Translations under genes and position numbers: made by a program
DNA from: Parapristionchus giblindavisi
Lineage: Eukaryota > Nematoda > Chromadorea > Rhabditida > Diplogasteridae
Length of the DNA stretch: 64,000 nucleotides
Direction: 5' to 3'
NCBI GenBank assembly: GCA_943737045.1
Contig: CALSFV010000442.1
Span: 1 to 64,000 of the forward strand
Part shown: one piece after another, positions 11,101 through 23,217 of the stretch
Position numbering within the stretch: position 1 is the first letter of the stretch
Layout: the number at the start of each line of letters is the position of its first letter
The notes under the pieces: model-generated
Database searches by the model: none
The model's input: the letters and a program-made list of their open reading frames with translations, nothing else
What the model was told of the DNA's origin: nothing

Positions 11101-14100
11101 CCTACATCTATCGGTGTATGTCTCTACCACTCTCAACCTCTTACTATTACCATCCTTACCCCCACTCTGCATCTCTGACCCCTCCTAGCTATATCTCTAG
11201 CCTACTCTGACCGTCTCTGCTCTCGCCTATTTGCGCACTGCCTAGCTCAATCTCTCGGTATAGAGCGCGTTTTGACTGACCGGGAGTGACGATTTCGCAG
11301 GGTGGAGTGGGTAGAAAGTTGAGAGAGTAGAAGTATGGAGTGACCTTCGACAAGATTGAAATAGAGCGAAGAAGAAGGGGTTAGGAATGAATAGTTAAGG
11401 GTGAAGGAGGACAAGGGATCCAATGACTGTGATTGATTGATTGGAATTATCGAATGGAGAGTGCAATTCATACATGGATGTGGTACAGGGGTCATCATTT
11501 TTTTTCAAAAAAATTGATAATATTTCACCTCAACATCTTTAAATCGCCCAGAAAAAATTGAAACATTCTTATAAACGATCATACTGATAAACAGTTAAAA
11601 TGATTCGATGGTATCGAGCGCTCATCATAGTTTATTAACCCCCTCCCCCATGCGTTCGGTACGGTTGTTCTTGGAAGGGGTTTTGGCTTTACATGGTATT
11701 GGTGACAATGATTTGTTGACGCTCATACTATGTTTCACGAGGAAGAAAGCGAGGCGAATAATAATAATAAATAAATAAATTGCAGCCGCAGCCTCTGCTC
11801 CGGTCGAGCATCATCAACAGCAGCAGAAGACTCGTCCCTACTCCCTCAAGGATCTCGATACCGAGAAGGTGCTGGATTGATTGATGGCCTTGTATTTGTA
11901 GGATATGGTCTCACACAGAATATTACAAGTTAAACCACAAATATCAAGTGAAGATATCCGAGTATTCGCAGTATTTGTAGATTTGTGGATACCCCACTCG
12001 ATAGCATTGGTCGAATAGAGCTGCCTGACAGATTTCCATAAAAATACTTTCCGACCTATGCTGGAAAGTAGCCCCGGTCTTCACAGTCTTATTTTCAATG
12101 CCAACATATGTTATCTGTATGATTATTGTAATTATAAATATGATTGATTACAGGTCGTCTCCCGCCTCGCCCTCATTGACGAGATTGAGGTCGAATACAT
12201 TGAGTACCTCAACAACTTCTTCCGTGACGCATCTGCCAACGTGAGTTTTGATTTGAGTTATAGTCTGACCTTGTAGTCTGATCTCTGATCTTTGTAGTCT
12301 GAGCGCGTTCTCGCCGAGACCACCCGTGCCCAGCGTGCCATCGACGACTCTGCCCGCAATGTTGCCGCCCTCAAGGCTGAGAAGAGCAAGGTCGAGAAGG
12401 AGCTTGAAGGAAATCGGTTTGTAGTTTAATCTTTGATCTGTAGCGTGTGTTGATTGTACATATTTACAGTCGCGCCATGGCTGAACTCGCCAGCAAGGCT
12501 GCTCAATCCTCTTCGTCGGAGATGACTATGCGCACACAGTTGACCAATCTCGGAGCTGAACTCGAACGGGTACGGTAGAATGCTAATTGTGAATTGATTT
12601 TATTGCGAATAACTTGAGTGGTACGGTATTTGGTGGTATCGTGAGCTGACTTTTAATCATTTTCTTTATAATTCAGGTTCGTCGTGAGGCGGAGCAGTAC
12701 AAGAAGGCAGCCGCTGAGAAGCCCGCCCCTGCACCAGTGCAGATTATCGATCACAAGGAGGAAGTCGAGAAGCTCAAGGCTGTTAGTAACCGCCCTATTA
12801 TGTTCATGAAAAATATACTACTTGTTTCGAACTCTGCATTAATTTATTTATCTACGCCCGAGGCGCAACGAGGCATGTGATAATTTAAGGGGATAAAATA
12901 ACATAAAATAGTGTAATATTGGCTATCCCGTGCATTTTTTTCTCCAATTTTTGTTATATTTTGTTTTGATATAAATTGCATATGTTGAACAAGTCTGACT
13001 ATTTTGCCTTGAGGAGGCCAAGGCTCAGTCTGCCCGTGTTGCCGATCTCGAGGAGCAGCTCCGCAATGTCCAAGCCACCTACGCCAAGGAGAAGAAGCAG
13101 CTCGAACAGACCGTACTCCTCAACAAGGTATGGTGGATACTGTAGCTGATCCTGTGCTTCAAATCAATATCAACCAATATTTGTCTTTGCAGTCAAAGGA
13201 AGACGCCGTTGTCGGACAGGAAGTGCTCCTTGCCGAGTCTCGCCAGAACGTCAAGGCCATCTCACAGAGACTTACCGAGGTTGGATTGGATTTGGCAGAG
13301 TGCCAAGATTGTCCAGGAGGTTTACCAAATGTGCTTTTTGTTCAGATTGAGCATGCCAAGATCGCAGCGGAGGCTCGCGTAGAGGAGTCGGAGAAGATTA
13401 TCGAGGGACTCAGATCGGAAGCCGACAAGGTGTGGATGATGAAGGGATATGAAGAAAGGGGCGGAGCCTATTTGTTATGGTTGGATGGATTGTGGGGGGT
13501 CTTAGTGTGTAGTAGTAGTATTGGTGGTGGATGGGAAGATGAAAGAACAAGATAGAACACGCTTGTCTACATGCTAATGAGGGAGATTGAAGGGACTACT
13601 CAAATGGCTGTGGAAGAGCTAATGCTGTGAGCTCATTTATGGGTGGGGCCATTATGTGGTCAATGCTTTCTTTTTTTTGTTAATTAAAAGACATCCCTTA
13701 TTCTGGAGGAGGCATAGGGAGTGTGGACAGTGTGGTGTGTCCGAGAGGAGAAAGAGTGAGGGGGGAGAAGGGGGAAGTGCTTTCTATGGGTGGAGAGACG
13801 AGGGACGTGAATCGATGAAGCGAAAGCATACTACCCGAGGCCGCAATTTGGATTCTCCCTATTTCTCTTCTTCTTCACTCTCGCTGTCTCTCTCCTTCTG
13901 CCTCTGCCATTCTCTATCTGACTAACATAACTGAGAAATTGTTAGTGAATCGAACCAGGAGCACCCCCCCCCCCTCTCTCTCTTCCCCTCTTTCTCACTT
14001 TGACTATTTTTCTCTCATTCGTCTCATCCATCCGTTGTTCCTCTTCCACCTATTCCTCACGTATCTTGTTCGATCGAGTCTGTCTTCCAGTCGTTTCGTC

Positions 14101-17100
14101 GAGGATTCAAGAGTTATAAGTGTTCGTCTCAGTTTTCCTCTCATCGATTCCTCTTCTTGACTGATAGTCCTATCTACCAACTGCGTATACGATATGGCCC
14201 GCAAGAAGAAGTCTGGACAGCAGAAGGCAGCTCCCGCCGCCGCGACCAAGTCGACTCCCGAGCCGACGATGACCCCGACCTCGACCCCCGTGGCTCCGTC
14301 AACTCCATCGAACCCCGCCGTGCCGGGAGCTAGCGAGACGAACTGTGATCTGGCCAAGGCTGCGGCGCAGTTGACGTCGATTGTGCAGTCACAGCCATCC
14401 TGCTCGTCGGCCAGAAAGCCCATATCGTTTGTGAACAAGACGTTCCTGAGCCAGTTGAGCGAGGCCGACAAGATGGAGGTATGTGTAACCTGGTGAATTT
14501 GTGTTTCGTGGACGGCGGGGTATTATTGTTCATGATCGATTGGTTCTTTGCCTCTGTGCCTCTTGTCTGTTGGTGTTTTGTGTTGACACGGGTTGGGTTG
14601 GTTGGTTGGAGAAAATATATAACGAGAGAGACAATGAGGAGGTAGAGTGCAGAGAGATATCACGCGGGAGGGGGGGGGTTCTTGAAGATGAAAGGAGAGG
14701 GAGGCGGTGATGTTGTGGCATGACGCGTTCAACACGTGGTTATCGAGAGAGGTAGAGGGACATTAAATGCATGTAGTCATGGTATCAGAGTGGGAAAATG
14801 GACACGGTTGGGATTGAGAGAGGTAGGGTAGATTGTATTGACAGAGAGTTGGATGGAGAGAGAGTGAGTAGGAATGATGAAACAGATGGCATGCAGAGGG
14901 TAAGAAGAGGGCGTGGGAGCAGGCAACTTCCGAGTGAAAAAGAAGAAGAAGAGGAGGGGAGTTAGTCACTGATACTGGGTATTCGATCTCGTATTTTACA
15001 ATAGAGGGAGGCTCTAGCTGACTTCTGTCTTTGTTCGTGCTCCTGCTCACGTCTCCGGACTACTTGTTGATCCATTGAACCTTAACCCGACTTTGATTGT
15101 ACTTTTCCTCTGAAGTGTGCCTGCAAGAAGATGTCGGCCATCGCTCTGGTTGTGAGTTTATCGATGGGTTTTTGTGGTTTATCTGCCTTTCAATGGTATT
15201 CCGGTAGGAATCGGTAAATAATAATAATAATAATAATAATTATTATTATTATTATTATTATTTTTAGTGGGTATTAGTGGTTAGTGGGTATTATTATTGG
15301 CTTGTTTATGTGTGTCTAATGTCGAGTCGATCGTCTACGTCACTTGCTAGTTGGCATTATATGCGAGATTATATTGGGATTATATTTCGAAATGCTGTTA
15401 TTGGTTGTTGATATGGGAGCTGCCTGAGAGGGAAAAAGATGGATGCGGTGCACGATTGGGTATATTTTGTGAGAATACAGAAAACAATATTTGTATTTGT
15501 ATGTCCAGGAAACGATTTTAATTACTGTATGGGTAATGGAAGCATTACGAAATGTATGCATTGGAGAGCTTGGGGTGCATGCAAAGAATATGGGAGCTGT
15601 CGTGGCGTAATATTTATTGATTAGCAAAAATCAATTGTTGATTGTTCAGCGTGAAGCCACCCATGCCAAGGACACGCAGACACTGAAGAAGATGATTGAC
15701 GAGCTTAACAATGAAGTAATTAATTAATTATTTAATTAAATTATTAATTAAAATGTATATTTGCAGGTCCAGATGTTCGAGGCTGCCAAGAAGGAGCAGA
15801 AGGAGATTCTGGACAAGCTGAGCGCCAAGGAGAAGGAGCTCGCGGAGAAGTCTAGACTGCTCGAGGCTGCTGAGAAGGAGAAGAATGAGATCAAGAAGGG
15901 GTACGGTAGTCTGGTCATTGTCTATGACACTACTTTTGAACACCGGAGCAGTCCAAAAAGGGGGGGGGTCGTATAAAATAAAAATAAAAACGACGAACGG
16001 GCCTTTTTTCTGAACTTTTGTACTATACTTTTGGACTGGCCCGGTGTTCTGGAGTAGTGCCATTGCCAATATGTTAGTGCACCTTGGAATTGCGTCATGA
16101 TGATTATTGATTGATGTTTGTGATTTTCAGACTCGAGTCTGCTGCCGAAACTAAGATTGCTGCCCTCGAGAAGCGGTATGTTATTTTTAAATTAATTAAT
16201 TTTTTAAAAATTTGTTTTCGGTAATGACTGCAAGTTATCTCAGCGATAAAATTATGACTATTATTATGATCTGTTGTATCTTGTCCGGACTCATCTCATT
16301 TCTGTCATGCTGTCGTGTCTATTTCCTTAATTAATTAATTATTTATTAATTAATTATTGTCCTATAACGGTTGATATTCTACAGTCCCTCGTGTCTGCAA
16401 TTCGCATTCTTTTTTTATGTTATTTCACATGCATTGATTGGTCTACTGGTCACGGGTAGGACGTACGGATGGACTGACCATTGTTGCATCCCCCATTATC
16501 TACAATGTATTGTCTGTTACTTGCTACTAGCATTCGTCGTCTACAGTATCCACGCCATCTACAGTACGTCTGTCGTCTGGTGCACAGTTGACAGTTGATG
16601 CACGACCAACAACAACAGTGTCCCTCCGTTGCTGCACTGCATCCCTTTTGATCGATCGATATCTATTTATTGATTGATTGATTGATTCTTGGCTGGTTGC
16701 AGTTCGATCACCCTTCGTTACCGTCCATCACCCTCTGCCGCCCTGCCATCTACCGTATTCGTCACCGGCACCTTCTCTACTGGCCACGAATGGCTCGATC
16801 GTCTATCGTGCACTTACGATGAAGCCACTCGTACCTTCTACCGTACCATCACTGTTGATAATCTGCCTGATGACGTTGATGATGACGCCACCGTCATCGA
16901 TGAGGAAGAAGAATATGATGAGGATGGTCGTGTGACACCATTGAGTGTGTCTGATCTCACGAAGAGTCGTAACAGCCGCCGTATCGAATTCAAGTTTATA
17001 CTCGATGGAAGCGCATGGGTGACGTCATCGGACTATGACACAGTCTGTGATGCTAGTGGATCGATCAATAATGTTGTCTAGATTGATGATATCGATCAAT

Positions 17101-18575
17101 AATGATGTCTAGGTTTATAGTATCTGGTAATCTCGTATATCTCTAGTTTAGTTCTACTGTTTTGTCAACGTTTCTGTTATACCTTGAGGTGACCTCCTAC
17201 TTCCCCCCTCTTCTAGGCCTAATCAATTGTGTCTTAGCTGTTCTAGTATGTATTGAGATTGATTGTGTAGTGATGATTTTTGATCTGACCTCATTGTGTT
17301 GTTGTTGTGCTGTGTAGTGTGCTTTGTTTGACACGTATCTGCTGTTTACACTCATAATACGAGTGAGGAGAGGAAAGGGCATGTGTTTTGCTGGAACAGA
17401 GCCCGTTCATATCTCTGTCGCTCTCGCCCTCTATATGCAATTGGCGATATGTTCCTTTCCATGTATATCACATGAGCCTTCTAATTTGGTCCTTTACGTT
17501 ACAAGTGCCTGTCTGTTTTAATTTTATTTGATAGTGAATTAGTATCCATTAGTTCATATCATTATTATTCATTATTTGTTTCAATCTCTCCATTCCGTCT
17601 ATGTATATCACTCTCATGATTGCTACCTTTCACTACTCTCTGTGCTATTCATTCTTCCCTTATCCCTCTACACCCCCAAATATATCCATATTTACCATGT
17701 TTGATAGTTGAGTTTTATGCCAGATTTTATTATTTGTCAAATTTGGACAGGTCTATTCTTTTTACATATCATGTCACCAATCTTGTCTCATTCCTTAACT
17801 TATTTATTAAAAAATGCACTCGTCTTATCTGATAATAAAGCGTGACGTATGGAAAGTGATGTTCATCGTCATACTGTTGAACGAATTATAAAATATACTA
17901 CTAATCGTACGATAATAACAGACTACACTCCAGATTGACATGACTTAGGCAATCTTAATAAAGAGTGCTTTATTTTTAATATAAGAGAAACAAAAGGCTT
18001 ATTTAATTTTAAAAAAATGTATTTTATTATCATTTATTATTATTTTATATATTTTAGCATCGCTGAGCTGGAAGCCGAGAAGGCGGCTGCTGCCGAGATT
18101 GTCATCCCCGCGAACAACGTTGTGGAGGAAGTGGTGAGGATGGGCGACCTTTCCCAATCTCTTGCCCCAACTACCGTATCCACATGTTTACACCACTCCT
18201 GATTGCAGGTCGAGTTGAAGCGTTCCAACTTCCTGGACGCCGCTCCACCTGCCGCCTCGGACGCCTCGAACGAGAAGATTGCCGCTCTCGAGGAGGAACT
18301 CGCACGAGTACAGGAGAAGAACACTGTAAGTGTACTGTAACTAGCGATTATTGATTGATTTGGTTAGGTTATTGATTGATCGGTTTGCAGGAACTTCGCA
18401 CCCGCAACTTTGCCATGCTTGACCAAGTGACGGAGCTCGAGAAGAGACTGATGGCCAATGGCCCTACTGCCAACGGAACTCCTGCTGCTGCAAAGAAGGA
18501 ACCCGCGGCCCCTACAGCAGCCAAGACTGACGAGAAGGAGGTTGCGAAGAAGGTTCTCGAAGAGCAGGTTGGTAG

Positions 18576-18607
<32 letters not shown>

Positions 18608-20688
18608 TTATTTATCTTCTCTAAACGGATCAAAAACGAGAAGATAGATCATAGTGTATGTACTGATTGAAAGCAATAAAGATGAAGAAGAAGATATTGA
18701 TTTTCAACCCCTGATGATGTTTGATCTCTGATCTCTTGCAGAAGAAGGCTGTACAGCGTGAGCGCAAGCTCGTCCACGCCTACGTCGGTGCCCTCGTCGC
18801 TGGCCAGCCAAAGGTTGATGAGAATACCGATGTTGAGGTACGGTGGATCGTGGAGTATCGATTACTTTATGGAATATTGATTTAATAATAATAAGAATAT
18901 TAGTCGTTGTGCGGTACCAATAGATTTCATAAATATACGAAGAGTGTACATAAAAAACACTTTCCTATATTTGAAAAATATTAAAACATTTTCAATAATT
19001 AACCAAGTATGCTGGTATTGCAGACATACGAGGCGTGGCTGAAGTCTGTCGGTGATGCCCTTCGCGAGGCTCAGAACAAGGCCAAGCAGCAGGCGAAGAA
19101 GGCCGCTCCCAAGCCTGTAAGTCGTCGTCCTGTTCTTGGCAACGTGCCAACTTTCCTAATTCCTATTGCAATATTTGCTCATTTACAGAGTGCCGCCGAG
19201 GATGAGATTGAGAAGCTGCGCGTCGAGAACGAGTGCTACAAGGAGGCCCTTGAGCAGTTGGTAAGTGTAGTATAGTGTAGTGAATGTATGCATAGGTCGA
19301 ATAGCCACGTTACAGAAAATGGACAGGTTTTCAAAAAAAAGCCCGAAAATGCAACAGGTTTCGTAGTTTGTAACGTCCTTTCGAGCTATGAATGAATGCA
19401 TGAACATTGCAAATAAATGCGAAGTATACTATATAATAGCATGCAAACGCGTACTCTAGCAATACAACATAATATGCAATTCAAAGTTGATCATTTCATT
19501 ATCGTAACTGTTACAGGAGGGTGAGCTGCAGAACATTGATCAGCTGCAGCACGAACGCGAGGCCTCCTTCAACCGTCGTATCGCGGAGCTGGAGCACAAG
19601 TATGGAGCGGCGAAATCGGTAGGTTTCGGCGCCGGATCCGCTTTGTAGGACCTGGTCCGACCTGGACATGGCTCCTTGGTGCCGGTCATACACGCACACA
19701 CAACTATGGGTGGTTGTGACTCTGCCTCGCTCTCTTTTGGGTTGTTGTTTCTCTCTTGGTATGCTATGGAATGGAATCTTTGAACTGTACGTACACTCTG
19801 TCCTCGTTGCTATCATCTATCTATCTGCCAGCTATCTATCTATCTATCTATCTATCTGCCTCACTTGTCTATCTATCTTGGTCTATCTATGCACACGCAT
19901 TATCGATTGGCTTTTGCTTTATATGCTGCTATAATTGCTTACCGTAACCAGTCTTTGGTTGTTGTGTCTGTCTGTTTGTGTGTATGTGTGTCCGTGTGTT
20001 CTCGTTGTATCTGACCGGTATGCTCAGACACTTCGCCAGCAGCACGCCGCTCATCAGCCGCTGCAGCAACTTCCACCGTATCCGCCTGCAGCATCCGCGA
20101 CCACCGTAACCACTCGTGATGACGTCAGCAGTCGTTCGTGCATCACATCCACGCATGAACGCATCGTGGCCGAGATTAGATGCTGTCACGCTATTCGAAG
20201 GGTTGGATTGTGGTTAACCGAGAATGAGAATACTTGTTGAGAGCGGACTGATCAGAGACTAAAGATCGAAGATCAGTTTATTTTATCCGAGTCTGATTAG
20301 TTCGCTCTCATATGTGTGTTAACTTGTGCCTGTTGCATTGATATTTTTGTTTTGCGTTGACCCACTGCTTTCTTTCACGCTTCCACATCTCTTGAGAATG
20401 CGACAATGCACGATATCTATCCTCAACTCTTTTGCCTGTTCCCAAATTGGCTACCGTATACCTATAGTAGATACTGTTTTTTCTTCTTTCCGCACGGGTC
20501 CATGTCCTTGGCATTTGCAGCAGATCGCGGAAGTGCGCTCACGCATGGACGAAGTGAGCAAGCCTCGGACTGTAACCACGAGTACTGTGCCTACCGTAAC
20601 CGCTGCTCCTGCCGACGGTCCCGACTCGCCGTCGGACTACAGCCAATCGGAATGCAGCTATGACGGCAGTTGGGAGGTGGTCGCTTAG
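7883..20688 (+). CDS. ER-membrane Lys-rich coiled-coil protein, kinectin/RRBP1-like
   Basis: Exons (all GT/AG, phases agree): 7883-8107, 8354-8458, 8648-8761, 9294-9389, 9542-9611, 9672-9809, 11786-11868, 12154-12240, 12298-12416, 12470-12569, 12677-12781, 13014-13127, 13193-13279, 13346-13429, 15116-15151, 15650-15715, 15767-15900, 16131-16175, 18058-18133, 18209-18325, 18391-18567, 18742-18837, 19024-19116, 19189-19260, 19517-19618, 20521-20688. From the ATG at 8354 this gives about 827 aa, or about 902 aa with exon 7883-8107. An N-terminal membrane anchor (VTIGLIGFTVVAGLFAFVYK) precedes Lys/Glu/Pro-rich segments (many KK and KEE runs) and a long heptad-type coiled coil; the tail is Ser/Asp-rich. 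This layout matches ER ribosome/kinesin-binding proteins of the RRBP1/kinectin type; homology is inferred from composition and order. The ATG at 8354 directly follows an AAG acceptor, so a trans-spliced short form is plausible. Confidence 0.6.
8136..8213. mobile_element. MITE family G, 78-bp copy, 8-bp TSD
   Basis: Ends CATAGGTTGAAAAG and CTATTCGACCTGTG. Flanked by CTCGCTAG (8128-8135) and CTCACTAG (8214-8221), an 8-bp duplication with one mismatch. Same length as the copy at 31350-31427. The 8-bp duplication suggests hAT-type mobilisation. Confidence 0.8.
9860..10052. mobile_element. MITE family A, copy 1 (193 bp)
   Basis: Terminal inverted repeats CATAGGTGGGC and GCCCACCTATG; flanked by perfect 8-bp GTACCAAG at 9852-9859 and 10053-10060. 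Contains the family marker GGGCGCGTGAAAACGAAT. hAT-like by duplication length. Confidence 0.9.
10138..10329. mobile_element. MITE family A, copy 2 (192 bp)
   Basis: Terminal inverted repeats CATAGGTGGGC and GCCCACCTATG; flanked by perfect 8-bp AAAAATCT at 10130-10137 and 10330-10337. Same orientation and body as copy 1. Confidence 0.9.
10390..11780. other. Long intron sequence, nothing further recognised
   Basis: Remainder of the intron before exon 11786-11868. Low-complexity CTCTATC-type sequence at 11020-11240 and no second gene. The frames on both strands are unsupported by splice sites. Confidence 0.5.
12008..12076. mobile_element. MITE family G, degenerate copy
   Basis: Ends CATTGGTCGAATAG and TTTCCGACCTATG, length about 69 bp, in an intron of the kinectin-like gene. 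The flanking 8-mers are only partly similar, so the copy is older. Confidence 0.5.
14194..14478 (+). CDS. Alternative first exon of the kinectin-like gene
   Basis: The ATG at 14194 opens a 95-codon exon (MARKKKSGQQKAAPAAATKS, a Pro/Thr-rich stretch, then a Cys-containing segment and FVNKTFLSQLSEADKME) ending in phase 0 at a GTATGT donor. The next exon (15116-15151) is in phase 0 too, so it can head a shorter soluble isoform of about 488 aa that lacks the membrane anchor. It follows a 760-base gap of pyrimidine-rich sequence that could hold an internal promoter. No acceptor lies just before the ATG, which argues for a first exon and not an internal one. Confidence 0.6.
15218..15262. repeat. 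(AAT)n(ATT)n palindromic microsatellite
   Basis: AATAATAATAAT turning into ATTATTATTATT; can fold back on itself. In an intron. Confidence 0.9.
15926..16060. mobile_element. MITE family E, copy 1
   Basis: Inverted repeat with arms CACTACTTTTGAACACCGG and CCGGTGTTCTGGAGTAGTG around a G-run. A half copy starts at 55247 (GACTACTTCAGAACACCGG). In the intron after exon 15767-15900. Confidence 0.65.
16703..17081 (+). CDS. Alternative terminal exon encoding an AMPK-beta-type CBM48 domain
   Basis: A TTGCAG acceptor opens a 126-codon exon in exactly the phase left by exon 16131-16175 (CG + T), ending at TAG 17081. It encodes STVFVTGTFSTGHEWLDRL, RTFYRTITVDNLP, an acidic insert (DDVDDDATVIDEEEEYDEDG), then RRIEFKFILDGSAW, VTSSDYDTVCDASGSINNVV. 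The order VxxxGxFxxW, then YKFxVDGxW, then a D-x-G-x-xNNVV end is the glycogen-binding module of AMPK beta subunits (CBM48). Using this exon gives a coiled-coil protein ending in a carbohydrate-binding domain (about 653 aa with anchor, about 314 aa from the 14194 start); skipping it and joining 18058 gives the long form. The acidic insert between strands is unusual. Confidence 0.75.
17100..18050. other. Probable 3' UTR of the CBM48 isoform plus intron
   Basis: No further exon is seen between the TAG at 17081 and the acceptor at 18057. AATAAAG at 17834 and TTAATAAAGAG at 17956 could act as poly(A) signals for the short-tailed isoform. Confidence 0.4.
18576..18607. repeat. (AAT)n microsatellite
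   Basis: About ten AAT units just inside an intron of the kinectin-like gene. Confidence 0.9.
19291..19390. mobile_element. MITE family G copy, 8-bp TSD
   Basis: Ends CATAGGTCGAATAG and CTTTCGAGCTATG; flanks AATGTATG (19283-19290) and AATGAATG (19391-19398) differ at one base. In the intron after exon 19189-19260. Confidence 0.75.
20028..20240 (+). CDS. Possible alternative terminal exon of the kinectin-like gene
   Basis: A CTCAG acceptor opens a phase-0 frame (TLRQQHAAHQPLQQLPPYPP, then Ala/Thr-rich and Cys-containing sequence) that runs to TGA at 20240. The preceding exon (19517-19618) ends in phase 0, so it could give a different C terminus. A donor inside it (CGAAGG/GTTGGA) could also make it internal. 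Weaker than the 20521-20688 exon, whose Ser/Asp-rich end is a cleaner stop. Confidence 0.4.
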   Translation, partial: TLRQQHAAHQPLQQLPPYPPAASATTVTTRDDVSSRSCITSTHERIVAEIRCCHAIRRVGLWLTENENTC

Positions 20689-20699
20689 ATGATGCCTGA

Positions 20700-22930
20700 G
20701 GTAGCCCCGCCCCTTTTCCTATTTTTCCTCTTTAGTTTTCCATTTTTATATGCATCCACACAACGTGTCACACTATTTCCTATCTATCTCTTCTTCCATA
20801 CATTTTGATATTTATTTGTATCCCTCGTGCACACTGTCAATCGCTAGTTATTAAGAGATTTGCATAGACTAGAATATTGATTGGTGTTAGATAAATGCTG
20901 CTCTTTCGATCTGGAATGATTGTATGGCAAGTGATGATCGGTGATGCTTCACTTTTGAAATATTTAACGGATGTGAACTTTTATTGCTCGGATACGAATG
21001 TATTACAGTGAATTTTCATAAATTTAAAACCATACAATTCTGAAAAGTTGAGATGAGTTTGACTGATCATCACAGCTGTCATTATCTGTGCTTTCGATTT
21101 CCTTCCTATCTTTGTGTCGTTTGTCTGGACCTTACAATATGCATATGTCCGATTGATATTCTCTTACCTTATTTCTGACTATCGAGTGATTGTCATTTCT
21201 CAGCAAGCCACGCCCCCTTTCTTCTTATCAGCCAATCAGAGTGCACGAGGGTGCATCATATGCGGTGGAATGGAGATGAGATGGTTATTGTGTGGGTGGT
21301 TGACCGGATTGGGTGACAGTGAGTCTTGGGTTAGGCTTCACGGGGAACTCTTTTGAACTTTGGACTCACATCCTGATAACGGGCTACCTTCATTGAGGAA
21401 AGCATTTAATGAATTATTGATTATTGATTTATATTATATCTTTTCAGCAGTGATGATCTACCGTATCAACTACCGTAATCCCATCGTCTCTTCGCGTATT
21501 CTCATCATCCACATCTGCAACTGGTGCACATATCGTCTGGTCGTCTTTGACTCTTTTGTTTCCCTTGATAATGGGTCTGCTATTCCCCTATTCGCCCTCC
21601 TATAAATCCCTCCATCCCTCTACATCTTCCACCTTTACCTGCATTCCTTCCTTTGAAACCCATCCAGTGCAAGTCCTGTCCCTCCATGTAATGAGCCCCC
21701 CTCTCTTGGCCTCTCAACTTTCCCTCTCATAAAGGCGTTCTATTGTTGCTCTTTTGTCTCGTTTTTTCTCCTTTTTCGTTAGCTATACAGTATCAGTAAT
21801 CATCGTCCGCTCGTTTACACCACTTGTGTTCTGGTTTTCCCCCTTTTGTGTCCTCCCCTGACGCTCATACGCTTTCCACAATCTATCAGATACCGTACCA
21901 CACACACACACTACAGTATACTGCCCGCAGATGGAGTTGATAGTCGCTAAAGTATTATAAAGTATTGATACATAATAAGATATAATATTGGAGTTTTATA
22001 TATATTAGTAATTGTTAAGTAATGTTTATAAAGTAGTCGGCCCTATTTTCGTCGTATCGTGACTGCTTGGCCGTGCGAGATTGCCTACTGTACCCTACAC
22101 CCTCGTTCCTTGTATGTCTTGTGTAATGTAATTTATTCCTTGGTACTGTGTTATCGAATGTGTTCATCAAATCTTCCTTTGTTTATCAGCTAGTCTTGTC
22201 CGAATCCCCAAGTCTCGTTCTATCCAAATTCTCTTCATCCGCGGTACTCTGTTTATTCACAATCCACCCCACCCATGCTTTGTTCTCTTTTCCATCCGAT
22301 TGTTTCATTTCTAGTAGAGTGATACAAGTTATTGATTGATAGAGTAGCTTTTCACATGGTTTTATCACCCGCTCCCGTTGCATGCATACCCTATGGTTAG
22401 GTGGTGAGTATCGATCGATATATAGTTGATCTACGACAGCCTATACGATCCCGGTTTGTGTGCGCGTGTGTGTATTTGCATTTGCTTTTCCATAAATGAT
22501 CAAATTCTATTCAATTGTTCCTCTTCCTTGTTTCCATTCGTCCAAAGTTTTATCGTTTACATGCAAATAGCAAAGATTACTTCATCCAATCGTTTTCCAT
22601 CTCAATCATGCACTTCGTTATAATAGTGTTCTTGTGCTATAAAGTGTTTCGAGCGATTCTATGTGTGGTATACTACTCAATCTGTTAGTGGGAAGAACCA
22701 CCAGACATATCACGAACGTGTCGGCAACTTTTGACTCTAGGCTTTTATAATATAAAGTTCACAGTGTATCACGTTTGTCCTGACACCGAAATATCAACGG
22801 GTATTCTTTACTCGTTACGATTACAACATTACAATGTGCAGACAACATCAGACAGACAATATACGATAATGCATGTACAACATGCGCCGAAGACATTTTA
22901 ATACTGGTGAGTGTATCAAGGGAATGGGGC
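20700..22930. other. 3' UTR and intergenic, no gene recognised
   Basis: Pyrimidine-rich and AT-rich stretches with several TACCGTA words. No exon series on either strand. The convergent H2A.Z gene ends at 23218, so both genes' 3' ends lie here. Confidence 0.5.
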
Positions 22931-23035
22931 CATCAAGACATATTAAGAAATCAGATTAATAGGAGCATGGTACATTAAACGTGTAGGGGAATGAGCAGGA
23001 TAAGACAAGAGCGAAGGATGCACTGGGATCGTCAC

Positions 23036-23162
23036 GCAAGCATCAATGACGAAGCACGTTGACCGCAAAATGCTTTGAAACGGTTGCGCGCACTTTTCGT
23101 GAATATACAACAACAGAACAAACATTTTGCGGTAACCTGCTTCATTGTCGATGCTTGCGGCA
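23036..23162. repeat. Imperfect inverted repeat downstream of H2A.Z
   Basis: Arms GCAAGCATCAATGACGAAGC and the near-complement GCTTCATTGTCGATGCTTGC, about 35 bp each, including GACCGCAAAATG/CATTTTGCGGT. It starts about 56 bases past the H2A.Z stop codon on that strand, so it may fall in the 3' UTR. Probably a MITE; no other copy noticed. Confidence 0.65.
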
Positions 23163-23217
23163 CATTCGCTCGACAATCCCATTGTGGTTAATGGATACAG
23201 ATGAATAACAGGGATAC

